The notes below the pieces were generated by a model that was given only the letters and a program-made list of their open reading frames with translations, was not told the DNA's origin and did no database searches. 64,000 bases of DNA from Megalonaias nervosa (Eukaryota > Mollusca > Bivalvia > Unionida > Unionidae): assembly GCA_016617855.1 (NCBI GenBank), contig JAECUM010000815.1, positions 95,833 through 159,832 on the forward strand. The letters are read 5' to 3'. The translations under genes and the position numbers were made by a program. Of this stretch, positions 37,332 through 50,102 are shown piece by piece; the stretch's first letter is position 1, and each line of letters starts with the position of its first letter.

Positions 37332-37689
37332 TGGGGTGTCATTTTTGTTGATTATCAACAATTAACATAATAAAAGCAAAAAAGAAAGACTTCCATCATT
37401 ATATACATCGATAATTAATATATTTCATATACAACTACAGAACCTGAGAATGAAGGAGTAATAACAGAAGTGAAGAGGTTATATATGTACTGAAAAAAAG
37501 TTATCAGGAAATTGCACAAAATTTAATGCAGAGATTCTGCCAGGATTATATCTACAGAGGGGAGCTTCCCTCTTGTCACCAAAAAAAAAGGGGGAGTACA
37601 AGAAAAAAGGGGGTAGGAGGATATGGCCACAGTTCCATATTTACCTAACACTAAAAATATTTCCATCTCTCTTTCATCCTGCTCTTCTT

Positions 37690-38110
37690 TGTTAGAGATC
37701 TATTGAAATCGAAATTCTCTAAAGATGTCTCCTCTAGTTGTATAAGCATTAACCTGTTCATTGTTTCTTAGCTTAATCTGTTCCATATATAAGTATGAAT
37801 ACTGTTCTGTACTGAGAACCCCATTCACAGTCTGCTGTCTGAAGGGGCATATGTATAGCTAGCTTAGTCTGTTTGAACAAGTTGGGAAACTGTTCTTTAT
37901 GGTTATTATGTACAATTTTCCAAAGCTCACAGGTATTCTCTTGGATATCTCTGCTCTAAAAGAAGATTTTTCATTAACATGAGCTCTGCTGAAGTTTCAC
38001 TCTCCTGAATCGGCGCTTTGCTGAATATTACGCCAGATTTACTATCTGTTCCGCAATGCTGTATTAGGGTTTTACGTCCATAATTACCATAGTTTACTTG
38101 TTCAGACAAG
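37690..38110 (-). pseudogene. hAT-family transposase C-terminal remnant (ZNF862-like)
   Basis: Minus-strand reading: YGRKTLIQHCGT, AELMLMKNLLLEQRYPREYL, stop, ALWKIVHNNHKEQFPNLFK, then MPLQTADCEWGSQY, a decayed form of the hAT signature TADCERGFS (37822-37850), then RTVFILIYGTD and a decayed MNRLMLIQLEG-like end. The order and spacing match the hAT dimerisation region of transposases and domesticated ZNF862/KIAA1586-type proteins. Stops and changes to the ERGF core show it is dead. Confidence 0.75.
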
Positions 38111-39190
38111 TATTTTGATCAAATGAATATCCTTTTTAATTTCTTTTAGATTTTTATCTATTCAATTTATACCTTAACCCTTAAGCGGGTTATGTAGTTC
38201 TGGAGTACATGACCCCTCAGGACTGAATTGTTTGAGAAAAGAAATGAAAACTGCAAATACTTTCAAATCACCTGTACTTTAATTAGGCATCGTATTCTAT
38301 CTTTTCTAGGTTTAATTTTGAAATACTGACCAGTCTGTTTTATGCCCATCCAGTATGTACATCAGGCTCATTTTCAACATCATTGCTGGATTCAAAATCA
38401 CTTCCTGGTATTTCCAGTAATTTCCAAGTCCAAATATTTGATATACTTCAAAACTTTAAAAACTGTGGTCATTATCACTCACATCAAACAGTATTTGCTG
38501 ATCAAAATCATCAATGGAAGATGATCCATATTGGGAACCAGACATTACGGGTTTTCTAGGCAGCCAGCATTTGAAACAAGCAGTGCGACTTATGCTGCAA
38601 CAAGCACTCTAAAGGTCAATAGTTAAACAAAACCTGTATACTTTGCAGAGTACATTTTTATAAGTGTGACTTTAAACTACCTTGCAGGAGTTCTCGCATA
38701 TCACTGCTCTCCAAGTGCATGAATTCATTCAGATTTTGCGAGACTTTCACACACTAGGTGTCCTGACAGCATCTCTGTCAACTGTATTGCAAATTCAATG
38801 ATGTTGCAAATGTGACATAGTAATAGTAAAGTGACAGCGCAACTTGTTTATCTCTCCAGCGATCTATGAACAGGCCTAGAGGACTGTTCCTCTTGTAAAA
38901 CAAGATTGTATGGCATTTTATTTATGTGCAAAAATCTCATGCAACAAGTACTTGTTCCATTAAGCTTTGTGTAACCCACATCTTTTTATAATGCTGTAAA
39001 ACCCTTGTGAAAAATGCTGAAAATAAAAGCCACTCTTTGTTAATTCAACTTCCACAAGAAACCTGCCATCCCTTATTCTGAGTATGGCAAATCCTAAAAC
39101 ATGAAACTGTTTATAAACCATTGGTAAAAGAGAGCCATTACACATGTACTGACTTCTGACTATCAAAAAATTAAAAGTCACACAATAAAA
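38111..39190. other. Intergenic, no recognisable feature
   Basis: Could hold the decayed 5' part of the hAT remnant, but no motif was seen. Confidence 0.4.
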
Positions 39191-39207
39191 TAAATACAGA
39201 TTTAATA

Positions 39208-39323
39208 TTTCAGTTGCTTCAAGAATTTATCAACTGAAGAAAAAACAATATTCACAGGCTGAGGTGAATGTAATTTTTTGGGGTGCAGTGTGTGTGATAA
39301 ATCCTTGAAGCAACTGAAATAAA
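39208..39323. mobile_element. MITE with TTTCAGTTGCTTCAAG inverted ends
   Basis: TTTCAGTTGCTTCAAGAATT at the left and its near-complement ending CTTGAAGCAACTGAAA at the right. TTAATATTT occurs at both flanks (39202-39210 and 39327-39335), a possible target duplication. Confidence 0.6.
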
Positions 39324-39359
39324 AAGTTAATATTTGTTCTGTCATATAACTAGTCCTGC

Positions 39360-39760
39360 AATGTTATGACCTATACCCTGATATTTATGTCTTGGGCGTC
39401 AAGGTCTTGCTGCCTAAATAATGGCGCTGTGTAGGTTATTTTGATGTCAACTAACAATGTAACAAAAGCCAAATTTTCAGGAATATCTCACACACTTGGC
39501 AGCCCATAATGATGCTTTTCTACAAATTAAAGTCATAATGTTTTTTTTAGACTTAACTTACTCTGATGTCATTTTTCTAATATATTCAAATTTTCACACA
39601 AGCAAATGGACCTGTTTTCAAGTTTTGTTGGCCTACATTTCAGTTGGCTGGAAAGCGATTGAAGCCAGGAATGCTGAAATCTGGTTAAGGGCTGTTCTAG
39701 TAAAACATATACCCCCTGGGGGGAAGGCACTTTTAAATTCAACCAACCCACATTAGAAGC
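39360..39760 (+). repeat. Left arm of a large inverted repeat pair
   Basis: Contains CCTGATATTTATGTCTTGGG, GAAGCCAGGAATGCTGAAAT and GGGCTGTTCTAGTAAAACAT then ATACCCCCTGGGGG. The same blocks appear reverse-complemented at 42180-42420. Confidence 0.65.
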
Positions 39761-41104
39761 AATTTAAAAAAATTATGATCCACCATCAGATATGTTTGAG
39801 TCAAAAAACACTGCCCCCTACAGAAGCATATTTTTTTTTACATAATTTCTGGCTATGGGTTAAAGACGGCAGAAGTGATTTTAATGTTGGGTTGGGGACA
39901 GAAGCGATTTAAATGACAGCTGACTGGAGGTGATCTACTGAATTCTTATAGATCATAAAATCTACTGCATATTTTTATTTGTATTCATTCATTATAATCA
40001 ATCTTTTGTCCTTTTGTTTGTTTGTCTGTCAGCCATGCATGTTTCTGATACTGTGAAATCACAAATTTTCTTGGTGGCTTATTATTTGTAGGGGTCATTG
40101 ATGAGACCCTTAATACCTACTAATTTAATGTCCATGAATATAGATTTTATGATGGGGATTTCTATTCTAATACAGATATCATGAATTTGTATCCTTACTA
40201 AACTGTGTATTTACTAAAGTGATCACTATGTTTTGCTATTTTTATTTGTTCTCAGACATGCTGCTTTTGATTTGAATAACAATTAAATTTTGTATTGCTT
40301 TAAATGTATGGTCAGATGCTATGATTCCTTGTTATTATTTGTTTTTAAGAAATGTTTTGATAAGCTTAAAATACATGATTTGTCTGAAAAATATATTAAT
40401 GCTTGTGGAAGTGATGTTGCATATTTTCTGCATACTTTTACATTATTTCATTTAAGAACATTTACTTCAGTTACCAACATCTTTATTTTTATGCCTTGTT
40501 GCAAAACTAATATAAGTTTTAAAAAAAAAGAAATATTGTAAGTTAAACATTTTTATATCATAAATTTGATTTTTAAAAATGGACGAGTCAAGGAATCATT
40601 TTTTCCAGAGTACTCATAAAATCAATGTCATTGCAGTTAACTGTATTGTCAACAACATCATCATCATCATCATCATCATCACTGATGGCCTAGCAGTAAC
40701 ATTCTGGACTTTCAATCCAGTTGTCACAGGTTCTGTCTCCCACTTCTAGTCTTTCATATGAGACTTACACCTATGGCCTAAGGGGCTTTCATGGCAGTGT
40801 GGTACAAGATGCTTGTCTTGTGATACAGATCTTAGGGGTTTCCATGGCAGAGTGGTACAAGATGCTTGTCATGTGATTACTTGCCTCCAATGTATACATG
40901 AGAATGTTGCCAGTTACTTGTGGAAAGTCAGTGGTTCTACATTAGTGGTGTTTGGTGTCTCAAAAGTACTTGGATTTTCTTCATCAGTAAAACTGGCTGC
41001 CGTATATAGATTCTCTTGATCTGAAAATGGTGCAAAGGCCATAATGATCTAACGAAACCTGAGGTCTTGTATCTAAATGACTTCAGCTGTTAGAGATAAA
41101 CATC
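39761..41104. other. Interior of the inverted pair, repeat-rich
   Basis: Holds (CAT)n at 40657-40682 and SINE-like blocks at 40690-41050 (TTCCATGGCAGAGTGGTACA and a near copy, GATGCTTGTC repeated). No gene recognised. Confidence 0.4.
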
Positions 41105-41300
41105 AAAACAACAGATGCTCCATGTGCCCAAGGTGCTTGCTTTTAAAGATTAATTTGCACATCTCACAGAATGACTTTTTGTCACAGATCAACCAATTTG
41201 GGTTGGTGTTCTTTCAGGTTCTTCTTCCACCTAATATATTGGCTGCTGTGTTGAAACATGGCATTAAAACCCCCCAAAACACAAACCAAACCAAACTAAA
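41105..41300 (+). mobile_element. SINE family 1, very degenerate
   Basis: TCTTCTTCCACCTAATATAT, TTGGCTGCTGTGTTGAAACA and GGCATTAAAACCCCC preserve the body order; A-rich tail follows. Confidence 0.55.
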
Positions 41301-42179
41301 TCAGCCAACTAATCAACAGCAGCAAAGGTACTAGTCCATCATTTTTGCCACAGCTGTATGAGTTTATAAATTTTGACTCTAGTAATTTTTATAGACCTTT
41401 GAATATCGTCAATTATGCCTTTCTGACAGTTACCTAAAAAAATCACCATCAGTTGGTACAAATGGAGTTTTCGTGGTGAGCATACGAGATGGAGAAGTCT
41501 TGAGCAATCCTGCATCACACGCTGCCAAAAAGTTTACATTTTAGGTCACTTCAAGTTTCTCTAACAATGTCCATTGTTCCAACCAGAACTGTTATTATGT
41601 ACTCAAGTTATATTCACCAATATCTGGAGATGTGCATGTGTAGTAAATATTTTTAGCAAAGTATGAGAATGCATCAATGCTTTTTAATGATGCATTTGAA
41701 TTGAGCGACAACCAGAATCAACAAACGAAGAAATGAAATTATTCATGTATCTCAGGCAGAAGTAGTGTATAATCATAATCTGCCAAAAGATTTTTCAATC
41801 TTTAAATTTGCCAAATTCTTTTCCAACCTTACTGATTCAGTGGGCATGATCACCAGAATGGACAAAGCACGTTTTATAACCGTGACATTAACGTAATTTG
41901 TGAATGCATATCACTGCTTTAAAAGTACGCGAATTCATACAAATTTGGTGCACTCGTGTGTACTGGCATCATTTCTGACCCAATGTTTTATTCACGTGAG
42001 TTTGACCGCTAGGAGGGGGGTTAGATGCGATTTTCAATATATATTTTTTTTTTTCTGACAACCCCACCAGCGATTTCTCATTTTGTTGACAAAACCCACA
42101 ACAGAAGTGATTTTCCTAACCAACCTTCCACTGTCAGAATCAAAATAGTTTGAAACACATCCACCTACAGAAGTTTTTT

Positions 42180-42420
42180 TGAAGTGCCGTCCCCGGGGGA
42201 GATATATGTTTTACTGGAACAGCCCTATGTTGAAGTGTATTTCTTAACGAAATTTATAAAAATATAATAACATTGAAGAAAATGTTTGGATAGCTGTTTT
42301 GTTCAAGATTCCTGTCATCCTTTTAATGGATTTTGGCATTCCTGGCTTCCATCATGCCCAAAACACAAATATCAGGGTCGAGGTCTTAAATTGTAGGACA
42401 TGACTTGAAATTCTCCGACA
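42180..42420 (-). repeat. Right arm of the large inverted repeat pair
   Basis: Reverse complement reads CCTGATATTTGTGTTTTGGG, GGAAGCCAGGAATGCCAAAA, about 110 extra bases, then GGGCTGTTCCAGTAAAACAT and CTCCCCCGGGGACGGCACTT. Confidence 0.65.
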
Positions 42421-43217
42421 GTCTCTCGCCTTCATGGTAATGAGACAGCACTTGATAAAGTCGTAATTATTAAGAAACAGAAAAATACAATAAAAGATTG
42501 GCTTTTCAGTCTATTATGTAAATAGTGATTTAAATTGAATGAATCAGCAGCATAAAAACAAAAAAAGCAGACAATGTTTGCAAACTAGTATTCTTACTTT
42601 TTCCCCATTAAATGTAGTCCTTTAACTTTCATTTACAGCACAAATATGGAAAAACAAAAGAAAGAGAAGGCAGACAGAAGGAATGATGGACAGCAGGACT
42701 GACAGAAAATACATTCCATCAATGATCAGTTATGCATGATGCACACTCTGGAATGTGCTGACTAGCTACAGCTATGATAACATGCCAGATGATCATTCAA
42801 ATACATGCCAGATGATCATTCAAATCATAACACCCTTATGTACTCATGTGTGGATGCTATAATGTTTCAGCAAAGACAGCAAAAGGCAATTTAACCAACA
42901 AGAGTGCAGAAAACTTGGACATCATAAAATAATGTCTGTTCTTAAATTGTCTGCACCATTTTTTAATAGACAAGTGATCCTTTTAAATATTTTTAAAAAT
43001 TTTAAAAATCTGAAGTGCAGCTAAAGTTCAATTATAAACTATATAAACAACAATCACTTTCCAAAATATCTGTTGCATCAATACTGTTGTTTTTTTTCTT
43101 CAATAATAAAAATATGAATCTATTTTGATATAGTATAGGAAACATATAGCATTGTTTTGCTATCTACATTTATGACAAATTTAGTCGCATCATGCCCAGC
43201 ATGCTGACTCAATATTA
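42421..43217. other. Probable 3' flank or 3' UTR of the GPR137-like gene
   Basis: No coding signal. Contains a 23-bp direct duplication near 42782 and 42805 (CATGCCAGATGATCATTCAA). Confidence 0.4.
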
Positions 43218-43223
43218 TTTATT
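43218..43223 (-). terminator. Candidate polyadenylation signal for the GPR137-like gene
   Basis: AATAAA on the minus strand 36 bp past the stop codon. AATAAA is common in such AT-rich DNA and the 3' UTR may run further, so this is only a candidate. Confidence 0.3.
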
Positions 43224-43258
43224 ATTAACTGCAGCAAACTACAGGTATATCTTTACAT

Positions 43259-43469
43259 TCAAGTTCCATCATAAAAGTTTTGATGATGTGAAGATACGTG
43301 GATAATGGCTGCACCTCGGGTCTGACTAGAGTAGCCTCCTATGTGAACAGCTCCATATCCTTGTTGAAGTGATCCAGCAGAGCCAAATGTCCCTCTTGGT
43401 GTTCCCTGAGGCGTTCCACCTCTTGGTGTGCTGCCACCATTGATAGAGCAACCAAGACTGCCATAATGA
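43259..43469 (-). CDS. GPR137B: GPR137-like terminal coding exon (211 bp)
   Basis: Encodes HYGSLGCSINGG, a low-complexity run with repeated G-TP-RGT motifs, then GYGAVHIGGYSSQTRGAAII and a His/Ser-rich end finishing FYDGT before TGA (43259-43261). The YGSLG and GYGA motifs echo vertebrate GPR137B tails. The frame is fixed by the split Ser codon from exon 6; the two longer open frames here are out of phase. Confidence 0.9.
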
Positions 43470-46400
43470 CTGAAATAATAGCAACAGCATTTTCATTATG
43501 AGAAGGAGAACTGAACACACACAACAATGTAATCATACAGATGATGCATGTACCACCGATTATCTGGTTCCTAAGTTCTGATATGAACTTAATCTTTTAA
43601 AATGAGAACCAGTCTGTAAATCCCATAGTGCATCAGGCAATAGAAGACAGTGATCAATGAGTTCCATTAAACTTCTAATTTACTGCAATGAGTCACTACT
43701 GTATATACTCACTTATAAGTTACATCCAACTGCAGACTGCACCAACACAGATCTGCCATCACATACTGTGCTGGCAGCACTGGGTCTAAGCAGTTTGTTA
43801 GAAGTATTCAGTAGAACAAACAACACAGACCTTGATCATATATGTGGAATGTATTAATAAAGATGCTCACCTATATCAATTTATGCAGTACTGTAGACTT
43901 TAAAAGTTTCAGTATGTATGTAATATACTAGAAACAAAACAGTCTTCACACATTAATATATGAGAACAATAACAAATTTTAACTTAGCTCATCTGTAAGG
44001 TAGAAGCTGTATACCAACATGTACATGGTCATAAACTGGAACTTGTACTTAGAAAAATATATCGACTTGCCACATACTGAATTTGCTAAATTTAGCTGTG
44101 CTGAAATATACTGAATTTTATCTTCAATAAATATCAGGAATTTTTATAGGACTTACTCAAATTTACATCTTTTCTGCACTGCAAAAATTCTGATATTTTT
44201 CAATCAATTATGAGGGTTATACAACTGTGTGCAGTTTTATTCCTATTTTGAGTGTGATTCATTTGCAAAAAAACAGCTGAAGTATCAAAAAAGTACTAAA
44301 CACTCTGGTACATACCAGTAAGTGACATAATGCCAGCATACTGGACACATGCAAATATATTTTACATTGCAAATAAAGTATTTACTGTAGCAAAAATGTA
44401 CTTGACAATTTAGAACATTAAAACTATACTGGCAGGGTACTGGATGGATGTAGGGGAGCTTGAATCCAAGTTTATTTAGAGCCAGAACATTGCCTGCATA
44501 TCTGAAGTTCAAGTATGTTCAACTTGGGGAGCTTGGACATTGCTGGTATCTCTGAAGTTCCAGTATGTTGGGGAGATTGGATATTACTGGTACATCAGAA
44601 GCTCAAATATGCTGGGGAGCTAGGACATTGCTGGTACATCTGAAGCTCAAGTATGCTGGGAAACTGGGATATTACTGGTATATCGCAAACCTGAGTATAT
44701 AGAACAACTTGGATCCCAGTTTATTTTAATCCAGCACTCTGCTCATATATCTGAAGCTCTCATCAAATACAGTGCTGGGCTTGGTTCATAGTTCATTGTG
44801 ACTTTGTGATCTAGTTTATCCATGAAAGCTATGAAAATTCATACACACAAAATTAAAGTGATTCAAAGTATATCATGTCTTTGTCTTGTCATAGTTTGCA
44901 CTGTCAGTATTTATATTGCAATCAAAATACAAAGCTATGACGAAGGCCACATTACATACTGTGAAATAATTTGTTTTTGTCAGTTTTCACAGTTCAGTGA
45001 AAAATTATATTATTGTCAATATTTAAATTTACAGACTGGAGAAGGGTCCAGCTCCCACTTCCTCCAAATCATATAGCAAATAATGTGTTAAAACCCAACA
45101 AAAACAAAAGAAAACATAATCCCTGACAGAAGGATCATTGTTTTTTGGGGTCTTTAAATTCATTGCTTTTAATAACCATGAAATAGGCAACCAGTGCAAA
45201 ATTAACTGTATATCCTTCGTAAGAAAAGGACGATATAAATTAAACCAGAAAAGTAGTAAATCATTGAGATTTGAATTACCTTGTTACCAAAAAATAAATC
45301 TTTGTTTGAAAAACATATTCCATACTCCTTCCAAACCAAAATGGCAATGTGCAAAGAGTTCAAAATTTCAGAAAGATTACAATATTAAGATGGGCTTCCT
45401 TCAATAACAATACAACTATACACTGTTAAAGTAAAAGCACCTTCAATTCTACTGAATGTATTGCACTGTTTAAAACATTACATTATGGCCAATAAAACTG
45501 ATCATGTCTGAAGTGTGCATGTTTTCAGATTTTAAAAATGTAACTCCAAAAGACAAGACAATTTTCATACAAAAACAGTCAAAAGTAATTTTGTTGAATA
45601 AAGTGTTCTGATTAACTTAAAGAATATGCAAGATTGATGTAATTCTAGCTAGAATCATTATGTTTACAATTATTTTCCATTAACTTCACCTGAAATGGAA
45701 AAATTTTTCAAGATGGAAGGTATCTCTGTCTACCATGAGCATTCAGTCAACATGTACCATATAATCAGATGCTATACCTATGCTTTCTACAATATACTCC
45801 CATTAACTACATACATGAATGTAACAAACCACTAACCTCCCATGGCTATGGTCGCTGTGGGACAGATCCTCATCACTGTCATACCTCCTAGGATTGTCAA
45901 AAAAGTAAGCCTTGGTCCCTTGACTGTGTGTGGACAGGTCTGCCAGAGCCTGACAAAGAAATAATGCATCCAGTTAAAACAACTGAAAATGAAAAAGGGT
46001 ACAAGACTACAAACATTGTTGTCTGGCAGATAAAAAGATCTGACTGGCATACACTATGAGTAAACAGACATAGGTCTGGATACATCAAAAATATATTAAA
46101 TACATTAAATTGTCTTTTATTTGTTTCTCCAATAACAGTCAAATAAACACATTAATGAAATAATTTCAAAGGTCATTGTCAAGTTTACACTTTGTTTTTT
46201 TTGGACAATCAACTAAGGTCCTACCAACTAAGCTTGTTACAGCTCAACTGCCTGAAGACTACACCAGTCACAGTAAGCTGGTTAAATGGAGGCTGAGAAG
46301 GGCAACTTAACTGTTTAGAAAACAACAGTGTGGTAAGTTTCAAAGGACAACTTGAAGTAACGATATTTGTTCATTATTCTAAAGTTGTGGTTTTTAACTG

Positions 46401-49400
46401 GTAGGTTTTCATACTGAGACAATAACAAGTATCAGACTCTTATTCTTTGAGACAGCTCTACTCACGGCATGTAACATAAGCATGATTGAATAAAAACTGC
46501 ATGCTAAGAAAGCTAGAGCTGGCTGACATATAACAGTGGCCTCAGTGCCATGATTTGGGAACACTGCCAAAAGAATCATCAAAAACTTATATCACTTGAA
46601 TCTTCAAACTTTAGTAAATCAGCACTAGTGAAGCATTCTGCATGCGATGACCATGATCAGTGAGAGCAAACATCCAGCTAAGCACAACCAGCTGGTGACA
46701 TTGTTAAATAAAGTAATCAGCTGGTCACATTGTTCAATAAAGTATCAGAGAAAGCTTATGAAATAATCTGAACCTTATTCAAAAACTGCACACTACACTA
46801 CAATAGTGAACTAGTCTATCAAAAATTCAAAGAAATCAAATGAGTTTTCCCAGTTAAATAGCACTATCTTCACCACAAAGCTGTACCTTGAGGATGACAC
46901 CTGTTTGGGCCCCCTGCTGTAAGACACCAGACATACAATTTAATGATACCAGTTTGGTCCACTGCTGTAGGTCATCAGACAGATAATATAATGATCAAAT
47001 ATTTATCAGAGGAAAATATATACAATTCCATTACAATTTCAAAGATGATCATTTTATCAAAATATTTTTGGTTGCTGAATTGGCATCACATTTGGAAAAA
47101 TGGTTGTCTGGCATTAAATTTAGTTGTTCTGGACTCCTTGGCAATGAATTTTTCTACCCCTGCAATTACACAGGACTGTCAGCAGATAAATTACTGACAA
47201 AACATGCTATAAAAGAAGGATATTACCCAACTGTCATTTGTTTTATGGAATTTGCAGAGGTACTTGCAATTTCAAACACCTTTACTCAAGGTTCACGAGT
47301 TCACAATGTTCTAATTTCCTCCTGGCAAATTATCTACATCAATGTCCAGTATGTAACAGTCACACACCTTCAACATCAGCAGCCAGGTGTTTCCTAACCA
47401 AACAAAGGTTTCTCACTGCCTTAAGCAGTCACTGACATTGACAGGGCTTGCCTTGCCAAAGGACGGCAGAAAAGTGTGCTGGACAGGTGGCTAAATGGTC
47501 AATTCAGCAGCAGGCTGGATAGCTGGCTCAGCATCTCGTTGTAAGGTCAGTTCAGTATCCAGCTGGATGGTCAGCCATAAAAATGCATGGACTGAATGTA
47601 CAATGAAATAGACTGACCAACTCAACTACATACCACAGAATGGCCAGCCATTATGTGGCACAAGTTGCCAATGGTATAGACATCCGGTCACTAGTTAAAG
47701 GTGCAGCAAGCTGGCTGGCTGGACTGGCTAGTAGGCAGTTAAAGCAGCAGCATATAGCATGGAAAAATGATAGCATGGATACTAAATGTCAGAAAAATAC
47801 CCCATGCACATGGACTTATCGGGACAAAGGCATTGCTTGGACATGTGGAGCAAATTATGCCCAATGAAATGCCCAAATAAGGGAGGACACTCTCCTGCTA
47901 ACTCCAAGCCACTAATGGAAACTTGTAACAAACCGAGGGACAAATAACGTTCAGGGGTCAATTGGTTTAATGTTGATCACACCAAGTGAACTAGTAAACA
48001 TCAGGTTGATGGGTAATGATCTGGCAGTAGTAAGGGAAGATAATGGGTGACAGCTTCTTCCATTTGTCTATATGGAAAGACCAAATGTTTGTCTTTCTAG
48101 GAAGGGTGGATTGAGAGGTAACATTAATATGACGGGAGAATTACATTTTCACTAAAAGATGTAGAATTCCACATGATGCCTCTAAATATGAACTTACTGA
48201 CCTTACAAGTAACAGTATCTCAGAAAAAAATCAAAATACAAACTCTAATCTTGATAAATGCAAAGGTTAACCAAACCACTGGACCATGAAACATAGGTAA
48301 GTCACTTAGTTTTCATTGACGTCTTTAGGAGTTCTCATGACATACTCGTATTCTAATTTATTTAATCCACTGGCAATAGTGCCTGAAAATTTTTTTTAAC
48401 CAAACTCACTGAACTGAAATATAGGTCAGGGTTACCTAATTTTCACAGAAATTTGTAGAACTCCACATGACATATATCAATACCATCTTCTGTGACTTTA
48501 TTACCAAGAGTTTCTGTGAAAATAACCTGACACAAACTCTTAACCTGGATGTTGTTGCCAGATGGCCACACAGATAAAATCAATCCCTATGCCTTAATTG
48601 CTACACCAACCCGACAAAATAAGGCTTATGGGAGTGGGTGGGGTGAAGATATCAATGCAAGAAAAGGTAAGGTGAACTTCACATTCTCTGTATATCCCAA
48701 AATTGTAGGCACTACGGCAACTATTTCAAACTAGGCCACTGAATTTAAGCTAAGCTACCAGTTTCTCTCTTGCATTCCACCTGGCTACTACCATGTTTTC
48801 TTATAATCTGTTAGACCCTGTGTTCAAAGGTACAAAAGCAATGGCCAAAGATGAAAAAAAAATCATTAACATTCTAATCCACAGTCTACAGTGTTTACTA
48901 CCCTACTTACTGGATCCTTACAAGCACAATATGAAAAACAAAGTCCCTGTGACCACTAACTTACCATGCCTGATGCTGGCTTGCGCACTCTGAAGAAAAT
49001 TATAACAATAAATGTTGGAACGATCTCCCAAACAAACAGAACGATTCCAAATGACAAGAATGCATAACCTTTGTCAAGTGTCACCATCTCTGCCTGTAAA
49101 ATATAAAGAAAGTTTTAAAAGGTTTTTTTTCCAGAAAATATTGCCATATATCTGGTTTTGCAGCCATGATACCTTCTACATTTTAAATGACGTTCTATGA
49201 CATCAATGCACACTCATATAATGAACAAAATGAAATCACTTAATTGTAAAGTCATTATTATGCTCATAAACAAATTTAAAAGAATCCATGGACTCAGACT
49301 TCTACAGACAAATTATAAGCTGCACATGATAAGCCTGTCAGTGGCATTTGCTATAATTTGACCTCTGACTTCTGTATGTAACACATTATTTGTCCATGAT

Positions 49401-50046
49401 CTATATCTGTGTCAAAGTTAATTCCAAGGGACACAACCAAGATCAGGTCAAACCATTTACCCACATTACCCTGAAAAATGAAACATAGTCACATTTAACT
49501 TTACTGGAAGGTAAGGAAGTATCATTGGTTTAAAAGGTATGACTGTTTTATCATGACTGTAGTCATCATACATATCTTGGTAAAGTTTAATAAAAACATC
49601 TAAAGTGATTCAAAAGTTACAATCAATAAAGGAAAACAGATCAAAGGTTATAATCTGTCCTAGCTGTGACCTTGACCTGGATGCAGACATTATGAGTATG
49701 CTTTGTGACACATCGTCTATTCATGGTATCCAAGTAAAGTTTCATGAAAATAACTATGCTTTGTGACACATCATCTATTCATGGTATCCAAGTAAAGTTT
49801 CATGAAAATAACTTCAGTGCTGCAAAAGTTAGAGCCCACACAATAAAACATGTCTTGGAGTTCAACTTTCCCTGGCTGTTACCCTATCCATCTGATAAGG
49901 ACATGACTATGGTACGTGACACATCATCTAACCATTAAATATTATCCTAAACCAAGAAGTGCCAAGTTATGGGCTGTACAAGAAAATGTTTTAAAGGTTT
50001 ATACTAATGACTAGACAAAAAGCAAGGCTTTTATTAAGGAATCATT

Positions 50047-50102
<56 letters not shown>

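Noticed and set aside
43326..43536. Two long minus-strand frames over the last GPR137 exon
   Set aside because: Out of phase with exon 6; the correct frame is the one ending FYDGT.
47068..47397. 109-codon open frame on the plus strand
   Set aside because: Antisense in a GPR137 intron, no similarity, no splice context, overlapping frames of like length.
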